A stretch of 11,457 bases of DNA from positions 1 to 11,457 of the forward strand of contig DAOWEE010000085.1 of the NCBI GenBank assembly GCA_030638625.1. Reading direction: 5' to 3'. Source of the stretch: Methanosarcinales archaeon. Lineage in GTDB: Archaea > Halobacteriota > Methanosarcinia > Methanosarcinales > Methanocomedenaceae. The translations under genes and the position numbers were made by a program. The notes beneath the pieces were generated by a model. That model was not told where the DNA came from, did not search any database, and saw nothing but the letters and a program-made list of their open reading frames with translations. Numbering within the stretch: the first letter of the stretch is position 1; every line of letters begins with the position of its first letter. Below, piece after piece: positions 1-6,399 of the stretch.

Positions 1-2457
1 ATTCTGATAGTTTTTGAACACCTCAATTACCTGTTAGCCATAATCCCTGTTGTAGCCGCAGGCTGGCTGCTCATACACAAAGGTGCCAAAAACGGGCTTA
101 TATTTAGCCGCACCCTTATCGTGGCACTGCTGATAACAGCCCTGGCAGGACCCTACTATCCCATCACCACAACAGAGCTCGATGATACGCCTTCCATTAC
201 TGTGCTGTCAGATGAGACACACAGTATGGATATATTTGAGAAGGGGGCAGCCCAGGAAATATATGACATGCTGCTGCAGCAAACCCCGGCCCGGATGGAA
301 AAGATGAGGGGACTGCGCTCGGACATCGGTGACGAGATTGTTGCATCATCCATTGGCGGTGACCACATTATTGTGGTGTCGGACGGGAACAACAATTTCG
401 GCAGGGAACTGGGCGAGAGCATTGATTTTGTTGCAGCTACCGGTACCAGTGTGTATGCAGTGACCCAACAACCAAAGGACAACGACCTGAGTGTCCAGAT
501 AACAGGTGCCAGGACGGCGGTGCTTGGTAACGAAAATTTACTGGGTATAGAGGTCAGGCAGGCAGGGGGGCAGGCAGATTATAGGCTCAATATCCTGGTG
601 GATGGTGAATCTGAATACAGTGAAACCATAAGTCAGAACGGTGTAATGAAGACTGTTAGTTTTTCAAATACTTTCTACTCCCTCGGTCCCCATGTGGTCA
701 CAGCCGAAATAACATCATCCGACGACCTGCGCCCGGACAACAATGTATTCAACAAGACAATATACGTTGTGCCAAAACCAAGGATTTTATTAATCACATT
801 CGATACTGAATCACCTCTACGCCAGGTACTGAAGAGCCTGTATGACCTTGACACCGCCTCCACACCTGACGGCATCAACCTGTCAGATTACAAGGCTGTG
901 GTGCTGGACAACCTCAATGAAGGGCGCATATCTGTTGATACTGTGGATAACCTGAGAGAATATGCAGCCAGAGGTGGCGGAGTGGTGGTGGTGGGTGGAG
1001 ATAACAGTTATGATAAGGGAGATTACCTGGCCACTGAACTGGAGACCCTTTTGCCAGTGGAATCGTATACTAGTGCCTATGCAGGCAGCGTGAACGTTGT
1101 GCTGGTGCTGGACATCAGCGGCAGCATCGATGCTCATGGGGCACTGGACGATGAGAAGGCCATGGCTATCAACCTGCTGCAAGATATGGGCAGGGATACA
1201 AATGTGGGTGTAGTGGCTTTCGGTGGAGATGCAGTAGAGGTCAGTAACGGGCTGTTGCCCATGTCCAGCCATGCCAATCGCGATATACTGGTGGATAGAG
1301 TTTCAAAACTGAAAAGAGGCCTTGGTGGGACGTCCATTGATGAAGGTATTGTCACTGCTGCTGGAATGCTGGACAACACCAGCGGCCAGAAATACATGCT
1401 GTTGTTCTCGGACGGGGCTGTGAAGGATAATTTTGATGATACCAGCATTGTACTCTCAAGCATGGATACTACTGAAACTGAAATGGTATTCGTTATGATA
1501 ATGACCAATGTGGTTAAAGAGCGTGATGTGAAGACTGACAATAACAGGGGTGAATATTTCTTTAAAGTACTGGCTGACCAGGTTGCCGGGGATTTCATGC
1601 AACTTGAAACGTACCAGCGACTTGACCTTACCTTTGGCCGGGAATCTCCCGACCTGCCCGAGGGCGGTCCTGATGCTTATGCCATTGTCAGGCTGGACGA
1701 GGAGCATTTCATCACCCGATACCTGAACATCACAGGCAGCATATCACTTTTCAATGACGTAACCCAGAAAGTGGGTGCCAGCCGGCTGGTCACTACCAGC
1801 ATGGGCAAGCCCGTGGTCACATCATGGCAGTTCGGGCTGGGCAGGGTTGCAGCACTTAGTACTGACAACGGTAACTTGTGGGCTGGCTCTCTGTACTCTG
1901 GCGAGAACGCCCGGTTGCTGCCCAGTATAATCAACTGGGCTGTGGGCGACCCCAGACCTGATGACGGAATTGTGGTCTTTTCCAGTGACATGTCCCTTGG
2001 TTCCCCTGGCACCATAACCATCCGCAGCGATGAAATGCCAAACGTAATTTTCAATAGACAGGACGTGCCTGTCATCCAGACCGAAGAGCGGACATTTGAG
2101 GGTGTTATCGAGCCTGATGAGATCGGGGTATTGCCGCTCACAGTCTCAATAGACGAGGTCACATTGGAGGATCTCGCGGCTGTCAATTATCCCATTGAAT
2201 ACAGGGATGTGGGCAACAACCTACAATTCCTGGAGGCTGTGAAACGAAACGGGGGCGGAGTGTATACTATGGAACAGGTACGGTCTCTGCTCTTTAACGA
2301 CATCAGGGAAAACTCAGTCATAACCACCGTAGAACATGGGAGCCTGGGTTGGATTCCTTTGCTGGCGGCACTACTTATCTTCCTGGTAGAAGTGATTATA
2401 AGAACTGCCAGAGGGATAGTCAAAATAAAGATGAAACGTAAGGCTGGGATTCGGTAA
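1..2457 (+). CDS. VWA-domain membrane protein, 5' end outside window
   Basis: The reading frame is open from base 1, so the start lies upstream; 818 residues are visible. The GTG at 121 is internal, because the codons before it encode membrane helices. Seen (window residue numbers): two N-terminal hydrophobic segments (about 1-26 and 32-52); a compact VWA-like domain with a modified MIDAS (D71-E-T-H-S75) and a later VVSDG strand; an extracytoplasmic stretch; a flavodoxin/glutamine-amidotransferase-like fold from about P260 with a GGGVVVVGG turn; a second VWA domain with intact MIDAS (D371-I-S-G-S375), T444 in GGTS and D471 in FSDG; and a C-terminal helix (about 784-802) followed by a basic tail. 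Family knowledge: such proteins usually lie beside MoxR-type ATPases, DUF58 and BatA-like proteins and may act in envelope protein assembly or metal-dependent adhesion. The exact substrate is unknown. A hairpin begins 5 nt after the stop. Confidence 0.85.
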   Translation: MLIVFEHLNYLLAIIPVVAAGWLLIHKGAKNGLIFSRTLIVALLITALAGPYYPITTTELDDTPSITVLSDETHSMDIFEKGAAQEIYDMLLQQTPARMEKMRGLRSDIGDEIVASSIGGDHIIVVSDGNNNFGRELGESIDFVAATGTSVYAVTQQPKDNDLSVQITGARTAVLGNENLLGIEVRQAGGQADYRLNILVDGESEYSETISQNGVMKTVSFSNTFYSLGPHVVTAEITSSDDLRPDNNVFNKTIYVVPKPRILLITFDTESPLRQVLKSLYDLDTASTPDGINLSDYKAVVLDNLNEGRISVDTVDNLREYAARGGGVVVVGGDNSYDKGDYLATELETLLPVESYTSAYAGSVNVVLVLDISGSIDAHGALDDEKAMAINLLQDMGRDTNVGVVAFGGDAVEVSNGLLPMSSHANRDILVDRVSKLKRGLGGTSIDEGIVTAAGMLDNTSGQKYMLLFSDGAVKDNFDDTSIVLSSMDTTETEMVFVMIMTNVVKERDVKTDNNRGEYFFKVLADQVAGDFMQLETYQRLDLTFGRESPDLPEGGPDAYAIVRLDEEHFITRYLNITGSISLFNDVTQKVGASRLVTTSMGKPVVTSWQFGLGRVAALSTDNGNLWAGSLYSGENARLLPSIINWAVGDPRPDDGIVVFSSDMSLGSPGTITIRSDEMPNVIFNRQDVPVIQTEERTFEGVIEPDEIGVLPLTVSIDEVTLEDLAAVNYPIEYRDVGNNLQFLEAVKRNGGGVYTMEQVRSLLFNDIRENSVITTVEHGSLGWIPLLAALLIFLVEVIIRTARGIVKIKMKRKAGIR

Positions 2458-2462
2458 AAATT

Positions 2463-2687
2463 AAGTGTCCAGAAAATTTGGAGATATAAACACTAAATAG
2501 TATCTTTTTTCTGAACACTTTTATGGGTGGTTACAATACTCCCTCCCCTACCCGCCCCAATTTATCTATTGGGTTCACTGAAATATTTATCATTGAAATG
2601 TGACACTTTGCACACTTCATTCCAAATACTTCTAAATTACTATACTTAATCAAATTGATATAGAATTTTCCCCGTATATATACGGGG
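2463..2687 (-). repeat. Structured intergenic repeat, copy A (putative small RNA unit)
   Basis: One of two diverged direct copies; the partner is 2803-3035. Read on the minus strand it has four parts: an 18-bp perfect palindrome CCCCGTATATATACGGGG (2670-2687) centred on a TATA-like core; a body of about 110 nt shared with copy B, including ATTCCAAATRCTTC on the plus strand; a G-rich segment forming a GGGTGG/CTACCC hairpin (2525-2530 with 2548-2553, one G-U pair); and a terminal hairpin with 13 of 14 pairs (2463-2476 with 2507-2520) plus an inner AGATA/TATCT stem. Five T residues on the minus strand follow (2456-2460), as in a terminator. The arrangement suggests promoter, RNA body and terminator, but transcription is inferred. 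On the plus strand the long hairpin could also end the VWA gene transcript. Confidence 0.6.
2541..2558 (-). other. G-quadruplex motif
   Basis: The plus strand reads CCCTCCCCTACCCGCCCC, so the minus strand carries four runs of 3-4 G separated by loops of 1, 2 and 1 nt. This matches the classic intramolecular G-quadruplex pattern with very short loops. It lies inside repeat copy A, between the conserved body and the terminal hairpin. Copy B keeps a G-rich tract at the same place (2885-2894) but with fewer separable runs. Confidence 0.6.
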
Positions 2688-2802
2688 TTTGTGGATTGTA
2701 ATAGGATAAATGAGCACTGATAAAAGATAGTGGAGGCAGAATGAAGATAGAATAAAGAAAAAAGAAAAAAGGATAAAGGAGATATGGGTGGGATACGGGA
2801 AT

Positions 2803-3035
2803 TTTTGTATGTCTTTGAGAAAAGTGGTAACATAGTCACCAAACAATTAGTACTCCAGACATACAAAAGGGTGGTCATAAAACTCCCCCCACCCAATTCT
2901 AACTCTTTATCCTTTGGGCTCGTTGGAATATTTGTCAATTAATTGTGACATCATAGCCACATTTAATTCCAAATGCTTCCAGATTTACTATAGTTCACCA
3001 ATTGTTTATAGTGTTTATCCCGGATATATACGGGA
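2803..3035 (-). repeat. Structured intergenic repeat, copy B (putative small RNA unit)
   Basis: Diverged copy of the unit at 2463-2687 in the same orientation. Seen: palindrome TCCCGGATATATACGGGA (3018-3035), whose outer pair is T-A where copy A has C-G, with one mismatched internal pair; a conserved body; a fully paired GGGTGG/CCACCC hairpin (2869-2874 with 2889-2894); and a terminal hairpin with a perfect 12-bp stem (2803-2814 with 2857-2868) enclosing an inner TGGTAAC/GTCACCA stem with one mismatch. The long-stem sequence differs completely from copy A, yet pairing is kept. Beyond the hairpin the minus strand is pyrimidine-rich (complement of about 2725-2790), which could act as terminator. 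The palindrome begins 13 nt beyond the ZIP stop codon and may also end that transcript. Confidence 0.6.
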
Positions 3036-3048
3036 CAATCCTACACAA

Positions 3049-3789
3049 CTAATGTGAAAATGCAAATCTCAATAACCACATTAGACCAATGCCGGAAACA
3101 AATGAAAAGAAGGAGAATGCGGTTTTCAATTTATCGGTCTCTTTATGTAACTCAGGCAAAAGATCCACTGTTGCTATGTACAGGAATCCACCGGCTGCAA
3201 ATGGCAATAGAAATACCATCATACCATCTACGTATGCTGACAAGAAATAACCCAGAAATCCACCTAACATTGCGGTCAATGCAGTCACAAGATTCAGGGC
3301 CAGCGCCTTTTTTTTCCCAAAACCACCATATACCAGTACCCCGAAATCCCCGATCTCCTGGGGAATCTCATGGGCTGCCACTGCCAGCGTGGTGGCTATA
3401 CCCAGCGGGATGTTGGTGAGAAATGCCGCTGCCAGTATGAGCCCGTCAACAAAATTATGAGCAGCATCCCCGAACAGGTTCACATAAGCAAAGGTATGTA
3501 TCTCACAATTGTCCTTATGGCAGTGGCGCCACAAAATCTTCTCCAGCAGGAAGAACAAAATAAAACCAAGTATCAAGATGTTGAACGTAGTCCCAGAAGA
3601 TGAAGTCTCCAGCGCTTCCGGTAACAGGTGCAAAAAAGCCCCACCCATCAGGCTACCAGCTGAGAATCCTACCAGCACCAGCAGGACCTTCTTCAATGAC
3701 CTGTCACTGATTGAAAGTGTAAAAATTCCAATGAGGGATATCAGACTGACAAACAATGTGGCTACGATAATCCATTGTAATGTATTCAT
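3049..3789 (-). CDS. ZIP-family divalent metal transporter
   Basis: Inner-membrane carrier of the ZIP family, expected to import Zn2+ or related divalent cations (Fe2+, Mn2+) into the cytoplasm. Seen in the 246-aa protein: about eight hydrophobic segments; HLLPE at 54-58; a Cys/His-rich loop between helices 3 and 4 (H89, C90, H91, C95, H98); the helix-4 signature H111-N-F-V-D-G; and the helix-5 signature H140-E-I-P-Q-E145, which together form the family's binuclear metal site. The start at 3789 is preferred because AGGGTG lies 8 nt upstream; an in-frame ATG at 3807 has no visible ribosome-binding site. A Cys-rich HTH_10 regulator is encoded upstream on the same strand, suggesting local control. 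Metal specificity cannot be read from sequence. Confidence 0.92.
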   Translation of the reverse strand: MNTLQWIIVATLFVSLISLIGIFTLSISDRSLKKVLLVLVGFSAGSLMGGAFLHLLPEALETSSSGTTFNILILGFILFFLLEKILWRHCHKDNCEIHTFAYVNLFGDAAHNFVDGLILAAAFLTNIPLGIATTLAVAAHEIPQEIGDFGVLVYGGFGKKKALALNLVTALTAMLGGFLGYFLSAYVDGMMVFLLPFAAGGFLYIATVDLLPELHKETDKLKTAFSFFSFVSGIGLMWLLRFAFSH

Positions 3790-3961
3790 TGTATTGCACC
3801 CTGTCATTGGTTCCGTTATTCAGTCAAATAATTAAACACAGATGGAAACAAGAGTTATACCTAATTTACGTGAGGAGTATATCACATTATCCCATATTAA
3901 TATAATTGATTCAAAAAATATGACTTTTTAATAAATCATACTACATCTACCTGAAAAATAT
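3790..3961. other. Intergenic region upstream of the ZIP gene
   Basis: AT-rich spacer of 172 bp between the regulator stop and the ZIP start. On the minus strand there are T-runs soon after the regulator stop (T5 at about 3954-3958, T6 at about 3912-3917) that could end its transcript, and TATA-like stretches near 3890-3905 and 3825-3832. No perfect operator-like inverted repeat was found. The ZIP gene may therefore have its own promoter rather than relying on read-through. Confidence 0.4.
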
Positions 3962-4594
3962 TCATATCCTGATTTGAAAATGTTCCTTCATTATTTTCTT
4001 TTCACCCCTCTGGACAATCTCACCTATGGTCGATGGGGATGTATTGAACAATGCTGCGAGTTCTTTGATGGTAGTTTTCTTGGGATAATCATAATAACCT
4101 TTCGTAAGTGCTATACGTACAATCTCTTCCTGCCGTGTGGTAAGAATATTCTTTTTACTCAATATACTGGAATTTTTAAGTTCCACTTCACATCCTCGAT
4201 CCTCAAGACAGTCAATCAAATGTTTAAGGGCACCCCCACCGCCTGTTATTAATCTCCACTCAACCCTGCCGTCCCCAAGACAGTGAGCTGATATCAAGAA
4301 ACAATCCGAACTTGCCAGTGCCCTGCATGCCGAGCACTTGTTGGCAACAACAGAACCGTACACACACCCGTCTTTATAGGCAGAAATATCTACTTTATTA
4401 ACATCGGGATGTTTTTTAATAGCGCCTGTAATGGCACTAATAGTATCCTCGTCGCCCTCGATCTCAACAAGGCTCCTGCCGCCGGATTCACCATAAGGCA
4501 TACATTCGATGAATTTTATATTGGCCGAATAGTTCTTGCTTACATCTTTCACCCAGTTGTCCGGCATTGATATTCTTAGTAAAGTTTCTCTCAT
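3962..4594 (-). CDS. Bat-type HTH_10 transcriptional regulator, Cys-rich, ZIP-linked
   Basis: Predicted cytoplasmic DNA-binding regulator of 210 aa. Seen: an N-terminal half of unknown fold with the motif C31-M-P-Y-G-E-S-G-G; a cluster C87-x2-C90-x7-C98; C135; and a C-terminal helix-turn-helix of the bacterio-opsin-activator type (about 150-203), with RQEEI, a GYYDYPK turn and a recognition region around TSPSTIGEIVQRGEKKI. The start at 4594 is chosen because AGGGTGGAG lies just upstream and it gives exactly the length of its paralog at 8211-8843; the longer start at 4639 adds 15 unmatched residues. It lies upstream of the ZIP transporter on the same strand. The paired cysteines could bind metal or sense redox state, but that is inference. 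A TATA-like box on the minus strand is at 4655-4668. Confidence 0.85.
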   Translation of the reverse strand: MRETLLRISMPDNWVKDVSKNYSANIKFIECMPYGESGGRSLVEIEGDEDTISAITGAIKKHPDVNKVDISAYKDGCVYGSVVANKCSACRALASSDCFLISAHCLGDGRVEWRLITGGGGALKHLIDCLEDRGCEVELKNSSILSKKNILTTRQEEIVRIALTKGYYDYPKKTTIKELAALFNTSPSTIGEIVQRGEKKIMKEHFQIRI

Positions 4595-4654
4595 ACATCT
4601 CCACCCTATAAATTTAGAATTGCTAGCTACAGATATCAATTATGTGGTTTTATT

Positions 4655-4668
4655 CCAGATATATGTGT
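4655..4668 (-). promoter_or_regulatory. Candidate core promoter (TATA) of the ZIP-linked regulator
   Basis: The minus strand reads ACACATATATCTGG, about 60 nt before the chosen start at 4594, so transcription would begin near 4635. It matches 11 of 14 positions of the element upstream of feoA (8912-8925) and is related to the palindromes in the intergenic repeats. Confidence 0.4.
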
Positions 4669-4773
4669 TTCTTTTTTTGCCGGAACAGTTATTAAAGGTA
4701 AAAATGACAAAATATCTGGTGCTCAACGTAAGGCTTAAATGTAATGAATCGTATTCAGAAGTACCCGAAAACC

Positions 4774-4789
4774 TCGTGTAGAAACACGA
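4774..4789 (+). other. Hairpin just upstream of tRNA-Asp
   Basis: TCGTGT-AGAA-ACACGA forms a perfect 6-bp stem with a four-base loop, ending 10 nt before the mature tRNA 5' end. A TATA-like box (GCTTAAATG, about 4733-4741) would start transcription upstream of it, so the hairpin may be part of the tRNA leader removed by RNase P. Confidence 0.4.
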
Positions 4790-4799
4790 ATTTCACAGC

Positions 4800-4872
4800 G
4801 TCCGGATAGTGTAGGGGACTATCATGAAGCCCTGTCGAGGCTTCGACCCGGGTTCGAATCCCGGTCCGGGCG
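4800..4872 (+). tRNA. tRNA-Asp (GTC)
   Basis: A full 73-nt cloverleaf can be folded by hand. The acceptor stem is GTCCGGA/TCCGGGC, with one T-G pair at position 2-71. The anticodon stem is AAGCC/GGCTT around loop CTGTCGA, giving anticodon GTC. The T arm is CCGGG/CCCGG with loop TTCGAAT. The discriminator base is G73, as expected for aspartate tRNA. There is no intron and no encoded CCA, so CCA must be added enzymatically. A T-rich stretch follows at once and probably ends transcription. Confidence 0.95.
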
Positions 4873-4901
4873 TTTTTATTTTTTTGTTTTATTTTTTTGT
4901 T
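4873..4901 (+). terminator. Poly-T terminator after tRNA-Asp
   Basis: Three runs of five, seven and seven T residues, with T-rich spacers, begin directly after the tRNA discriminator base. This is typical of archaeal intrinsic termination, which needs a T-tract rather than a hairpin. It also separates the tRNA from the convergent hydrolase gene ending at 4922. Confidence 0.7.
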
Positions 4902-4921
4902 CACTTAACAGGATGATTTCA

Positions 4922-5560
4922 TTACAGGTCTTTCTCTTCGCCTAATTGAAATATCTCAACCTCAACCGGACATTGTCTTTTGAACTCTTCAGGGTCGACT
5001 GCCACTGCCGGGAACGTACCGTAATGCATGGGAACTGCCAGCCCCGGTTTTATCAGATCAACCGCCTTTACCGCATCCCTTATCCCCATTGTGTACCTGT
5101 CCCCGATGGGAAGCATGGCAATATCGATACCTTCGTCCCCTATCAATTTCATATCACCGAACAACCCTGTATCTCCTGCATAGTAGATTGTCTTACCAGT
5201 ACCCTGCTTCTTTAAGAGAAAACCGCAGGGATGTCCCATTCCTGAAGAATGCAGTGCTTCCACCATCTTGATGCGCCACTCACCCACTGATACCCATCCG
5301 CCTATGTTCATGCCTATTGATTCAAGCCCCTGTGAGGCAGCTGCCTGTGCAATCTCATGAATTGCCACAATGGTTGCGTCATTGTTCCCTGCAATCTCAA
5401 AAGCATCTCCCTGATGGTCGCTGTGGTCATGGGTTATGCAGACTATGTTACATTTGACCTCACCGGGTAACGTGCTGCAGTTCGGGTTGCCTGTTAAAAA
5501 AGGGTCAATGAGCAGTTCATCGATTAAGAAAGCCGAATGTCCGAAATATTTGAACTTCAT
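4922..5560 (-). CDS. UPF0173-type metal-dependent hydrolase (metallo-beta-lactamase fold)
   Basis: Cytoplasmic protein of 212 aa with the UlaG-like/UPF0173 form of the metallo-beta-lactamase fold. Seen: an N-terminal GHSAFLID strand; the metal-binding motif T-H44-D-H46-S-D48-H49; H104 and H110 (GMGHPCG); D130 in YYAGDTGLF; and H179 in PMHYGTFP. These are the usual ligands of a two-metal (Zn or Mn) site. The substrate is not known for this family. The ATG overlaps the stop of the upstream membrane-protein gene by 4 nt (ATGA), so the two are almost certainly co-transcribed and translationally coupled. Length is normal for the family, and no key residue is missing. Confidence 0.93.
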   Translation of the reverse strand: MKFKYFGHSAFLIDELLIDPFLTGNPNCSTLPGEVKCNIVCITHDHSDHQGDAFEIAGNNDATIVAIHEIAQAAASQGLESIGMNIGGWVSVGEWRIKMVEALHSSGMGHPCGFLLKKQGTGKTIYYAGDTGLFGDMKLIGDEGIDIAMLPIGDRYTMGIRDAVKAVDLIKPGLAVPMHYGTFPAVAVDPEEFKRQCPVEVEIFQLGEEKDL

Positions 5561-6315
5561 ACTAAGAACAAAGCTGAAATAAATAATATAAACCCACCGA
5601 TTATGAAACTGGCTGTGTTCGTGATAATGCTCAGGATAAATGACTGCTTTAAGGACAGCACAGTTTTGTTCAGTAAATGTATGAAATACCCTTCAAAAAC
5701 AATGGCAAATATCTCAGACAGAACTACCACCAGAAGGAATACTTTCAGCAAAGGGAAAATAAACCAGACCACTGGCAGTGAGATGAGATTTGCTTTCACT
5801 ACAGATGTCAGCACACTCTTTGGACGTTTAGTCACCAAAAGAAATAACAGTGCAGCCAGAACCTCAATTACCAGTGTAAGTACCAGTGCCACAAGGAAAA
5901 ATGGCAACCGTTCTAATGCTGTGGAAGTTCTTTCCTCTATTACCAATCCCGTATCAGTTACTCTAACATCAAACCTTGCATGATAAGAACCAGCCTCAAA
6001 CACGTTACTCTCCCTTGTACCGTCAGAGAAGTTCAACACCAGTTTCTGGTACGGCGCATAACCATATGCCAAGGAACTGCACGAATCCTGCTCACAATAA
6101 AAACCCTGGGGACCCAATTGCTCAAGCGGCCTTGGTTGCGAACAACTTTCATCCTCGCACTGTAGCTGCTGTCCGTCAATAAGCGTGACAGTTTCCGTGG
6201 TTTCATATATGAGGTTGAATTCCATGGACGGCTTCGGACCGACATCGGCAAGTATGGCACTCGGAGAAAACAGGATTACCATAACTGTGAGAATACACAA
6301 TGTTCTGGGTTTCAT
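5557..6315 (-). CDS. Uncharacterised membrane protein with N-terminal Cys-rich extracytoplasmic domain
   Basis: I do not recognise a named function. Seen in the 252-aa form: a signal peptide (1 to about 23) ending in LADVGPKPS, a start reminiscent of uncharacterised archaeal and clostridial proteins; an extracytoplasmic domain of about 110 residues with two near-identical CX4C motifs (C53-E-D-E-S-C58 and C74-E-Q-D-S-C79); then about four transmembrane helices from residue 137, the last running to the C-terminus. The paired cysteines may form disulfides or bind metal outside the membrane. The start at 6315 best fits the signal peptide; ATG at 6327 is possible, and neither has a strong ribosome-binding site. 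The 3' end overlaps the hydrolase start by 4 nt, so the pair forms an operon. Confidence 0.75.
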   Translation of the reverse strand: MKPRTLCILTVMVILFSPSAILADVGPKPSMEFNLIYETTETVTLIDGQQLQCEDESCSQPRPLEQLGPQGFYCEQDSCSSLAYGYAPYQKLVLNFSDGTRESNVFEAGSYHARFDVRVTDTGLVIEERTSTALERLPFFLVALVLTLVIEVLAALLFLLVTKRPKSVLTSVVKANLISLPVVWFIFPLLKVFLLVVVLSEIFAIVFEGYFIHLLNKTVLSLKQSFILSIITNTASFIIGGFILFISALFLV

Positions 6316-6343
6316 AGAACTGACCATAAGGTAGAGGATTTCG

Positions 6344-6355
6344 ATTACATGTAAT
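6344..6355. promoter_or_regulatory. 12-bp palindrome in the leader of the membrane-protein operon
   Basis: ATTACATGTAAT is a perfect 12-bp palindrome lying between the TATA-like box and the start codon of the downstream minus-strand gene, at or just after the expected transcription start. It is placed as an operator would be, but the regulator is unknown. Confidence 0.35.
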
Positions 6356-6381
6356 TTTCTTTTATTTACAGTTTCATTTGA

Positions 6382-6391
6382 GATATAAATA
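6382..6391 (-). promoter_or_regulatory. TATA box of the membrane protein/hydrolase operon
   Basis: The minus strand reads TATTTATATC, a good archaeal TATA box. Transcription would begin about 25 nt downstream near 6360, leaving a leader of 30-45 nt. It lies only 9 nt beyond the stop of the transglutaminase-like gene. Confidence 0.55.
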
Positions 6392-6399
6392 TTCTTTTG

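Noticed and set aside
1134..1598. Long antisense open frame inside the VWA gene
   Set aside because: It is opposite a clearly coding, family-matching frame and shows low-complexity Ser/Thr content typical of an antisense shadow.
2463..2520. Miniature transposon with 14-bp terminal inverted repeats
   Set aside because: The arms match 13 of 14, but no target-site duplication is visible, the element is only 58 bp, and copy B has a different stem sequence in the same position, which fits RNA structure better.
2741..2749. ATGAAGATA shared with one arm of the stem-loop at 8854-8890
   Set aside because: Nine bases in a purine-rich stretch and without the second arm; chance is a sufficient explanation.
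2525..2894. CRISPR array suggested by repeated GGGTGG and C-rich blocks
   Set aside because: Only two diverged copies exist, with no uniform short repeats or regular spacers and no cas genes.
2531..2938. Minus-strand open frame of 135 codons across the repeat region, with a CxxC stretch near its end (FGMKCAKCH)
   Set aside because: The frame spans both repeat copies and the polypurine gap. The equivalent part of copy B has in-frame stops and lacks the ATG, and changes between copies do not favour synonymous positions. A coding role is unlikely.
3859..3867. CCTAAT-like half-site upstream of the ZIP gene as a second DtxR-type operator
   Set aside because: Only one half-site is present and there is no inverted partner at a suitable distance.
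4636..4652. Shared AATNAAAACC-like string upstream of both HTH_10 regulators
   Set aside because: The similarity is short, AT-rich and at different distances from the promoters; too weak to call a common operator.
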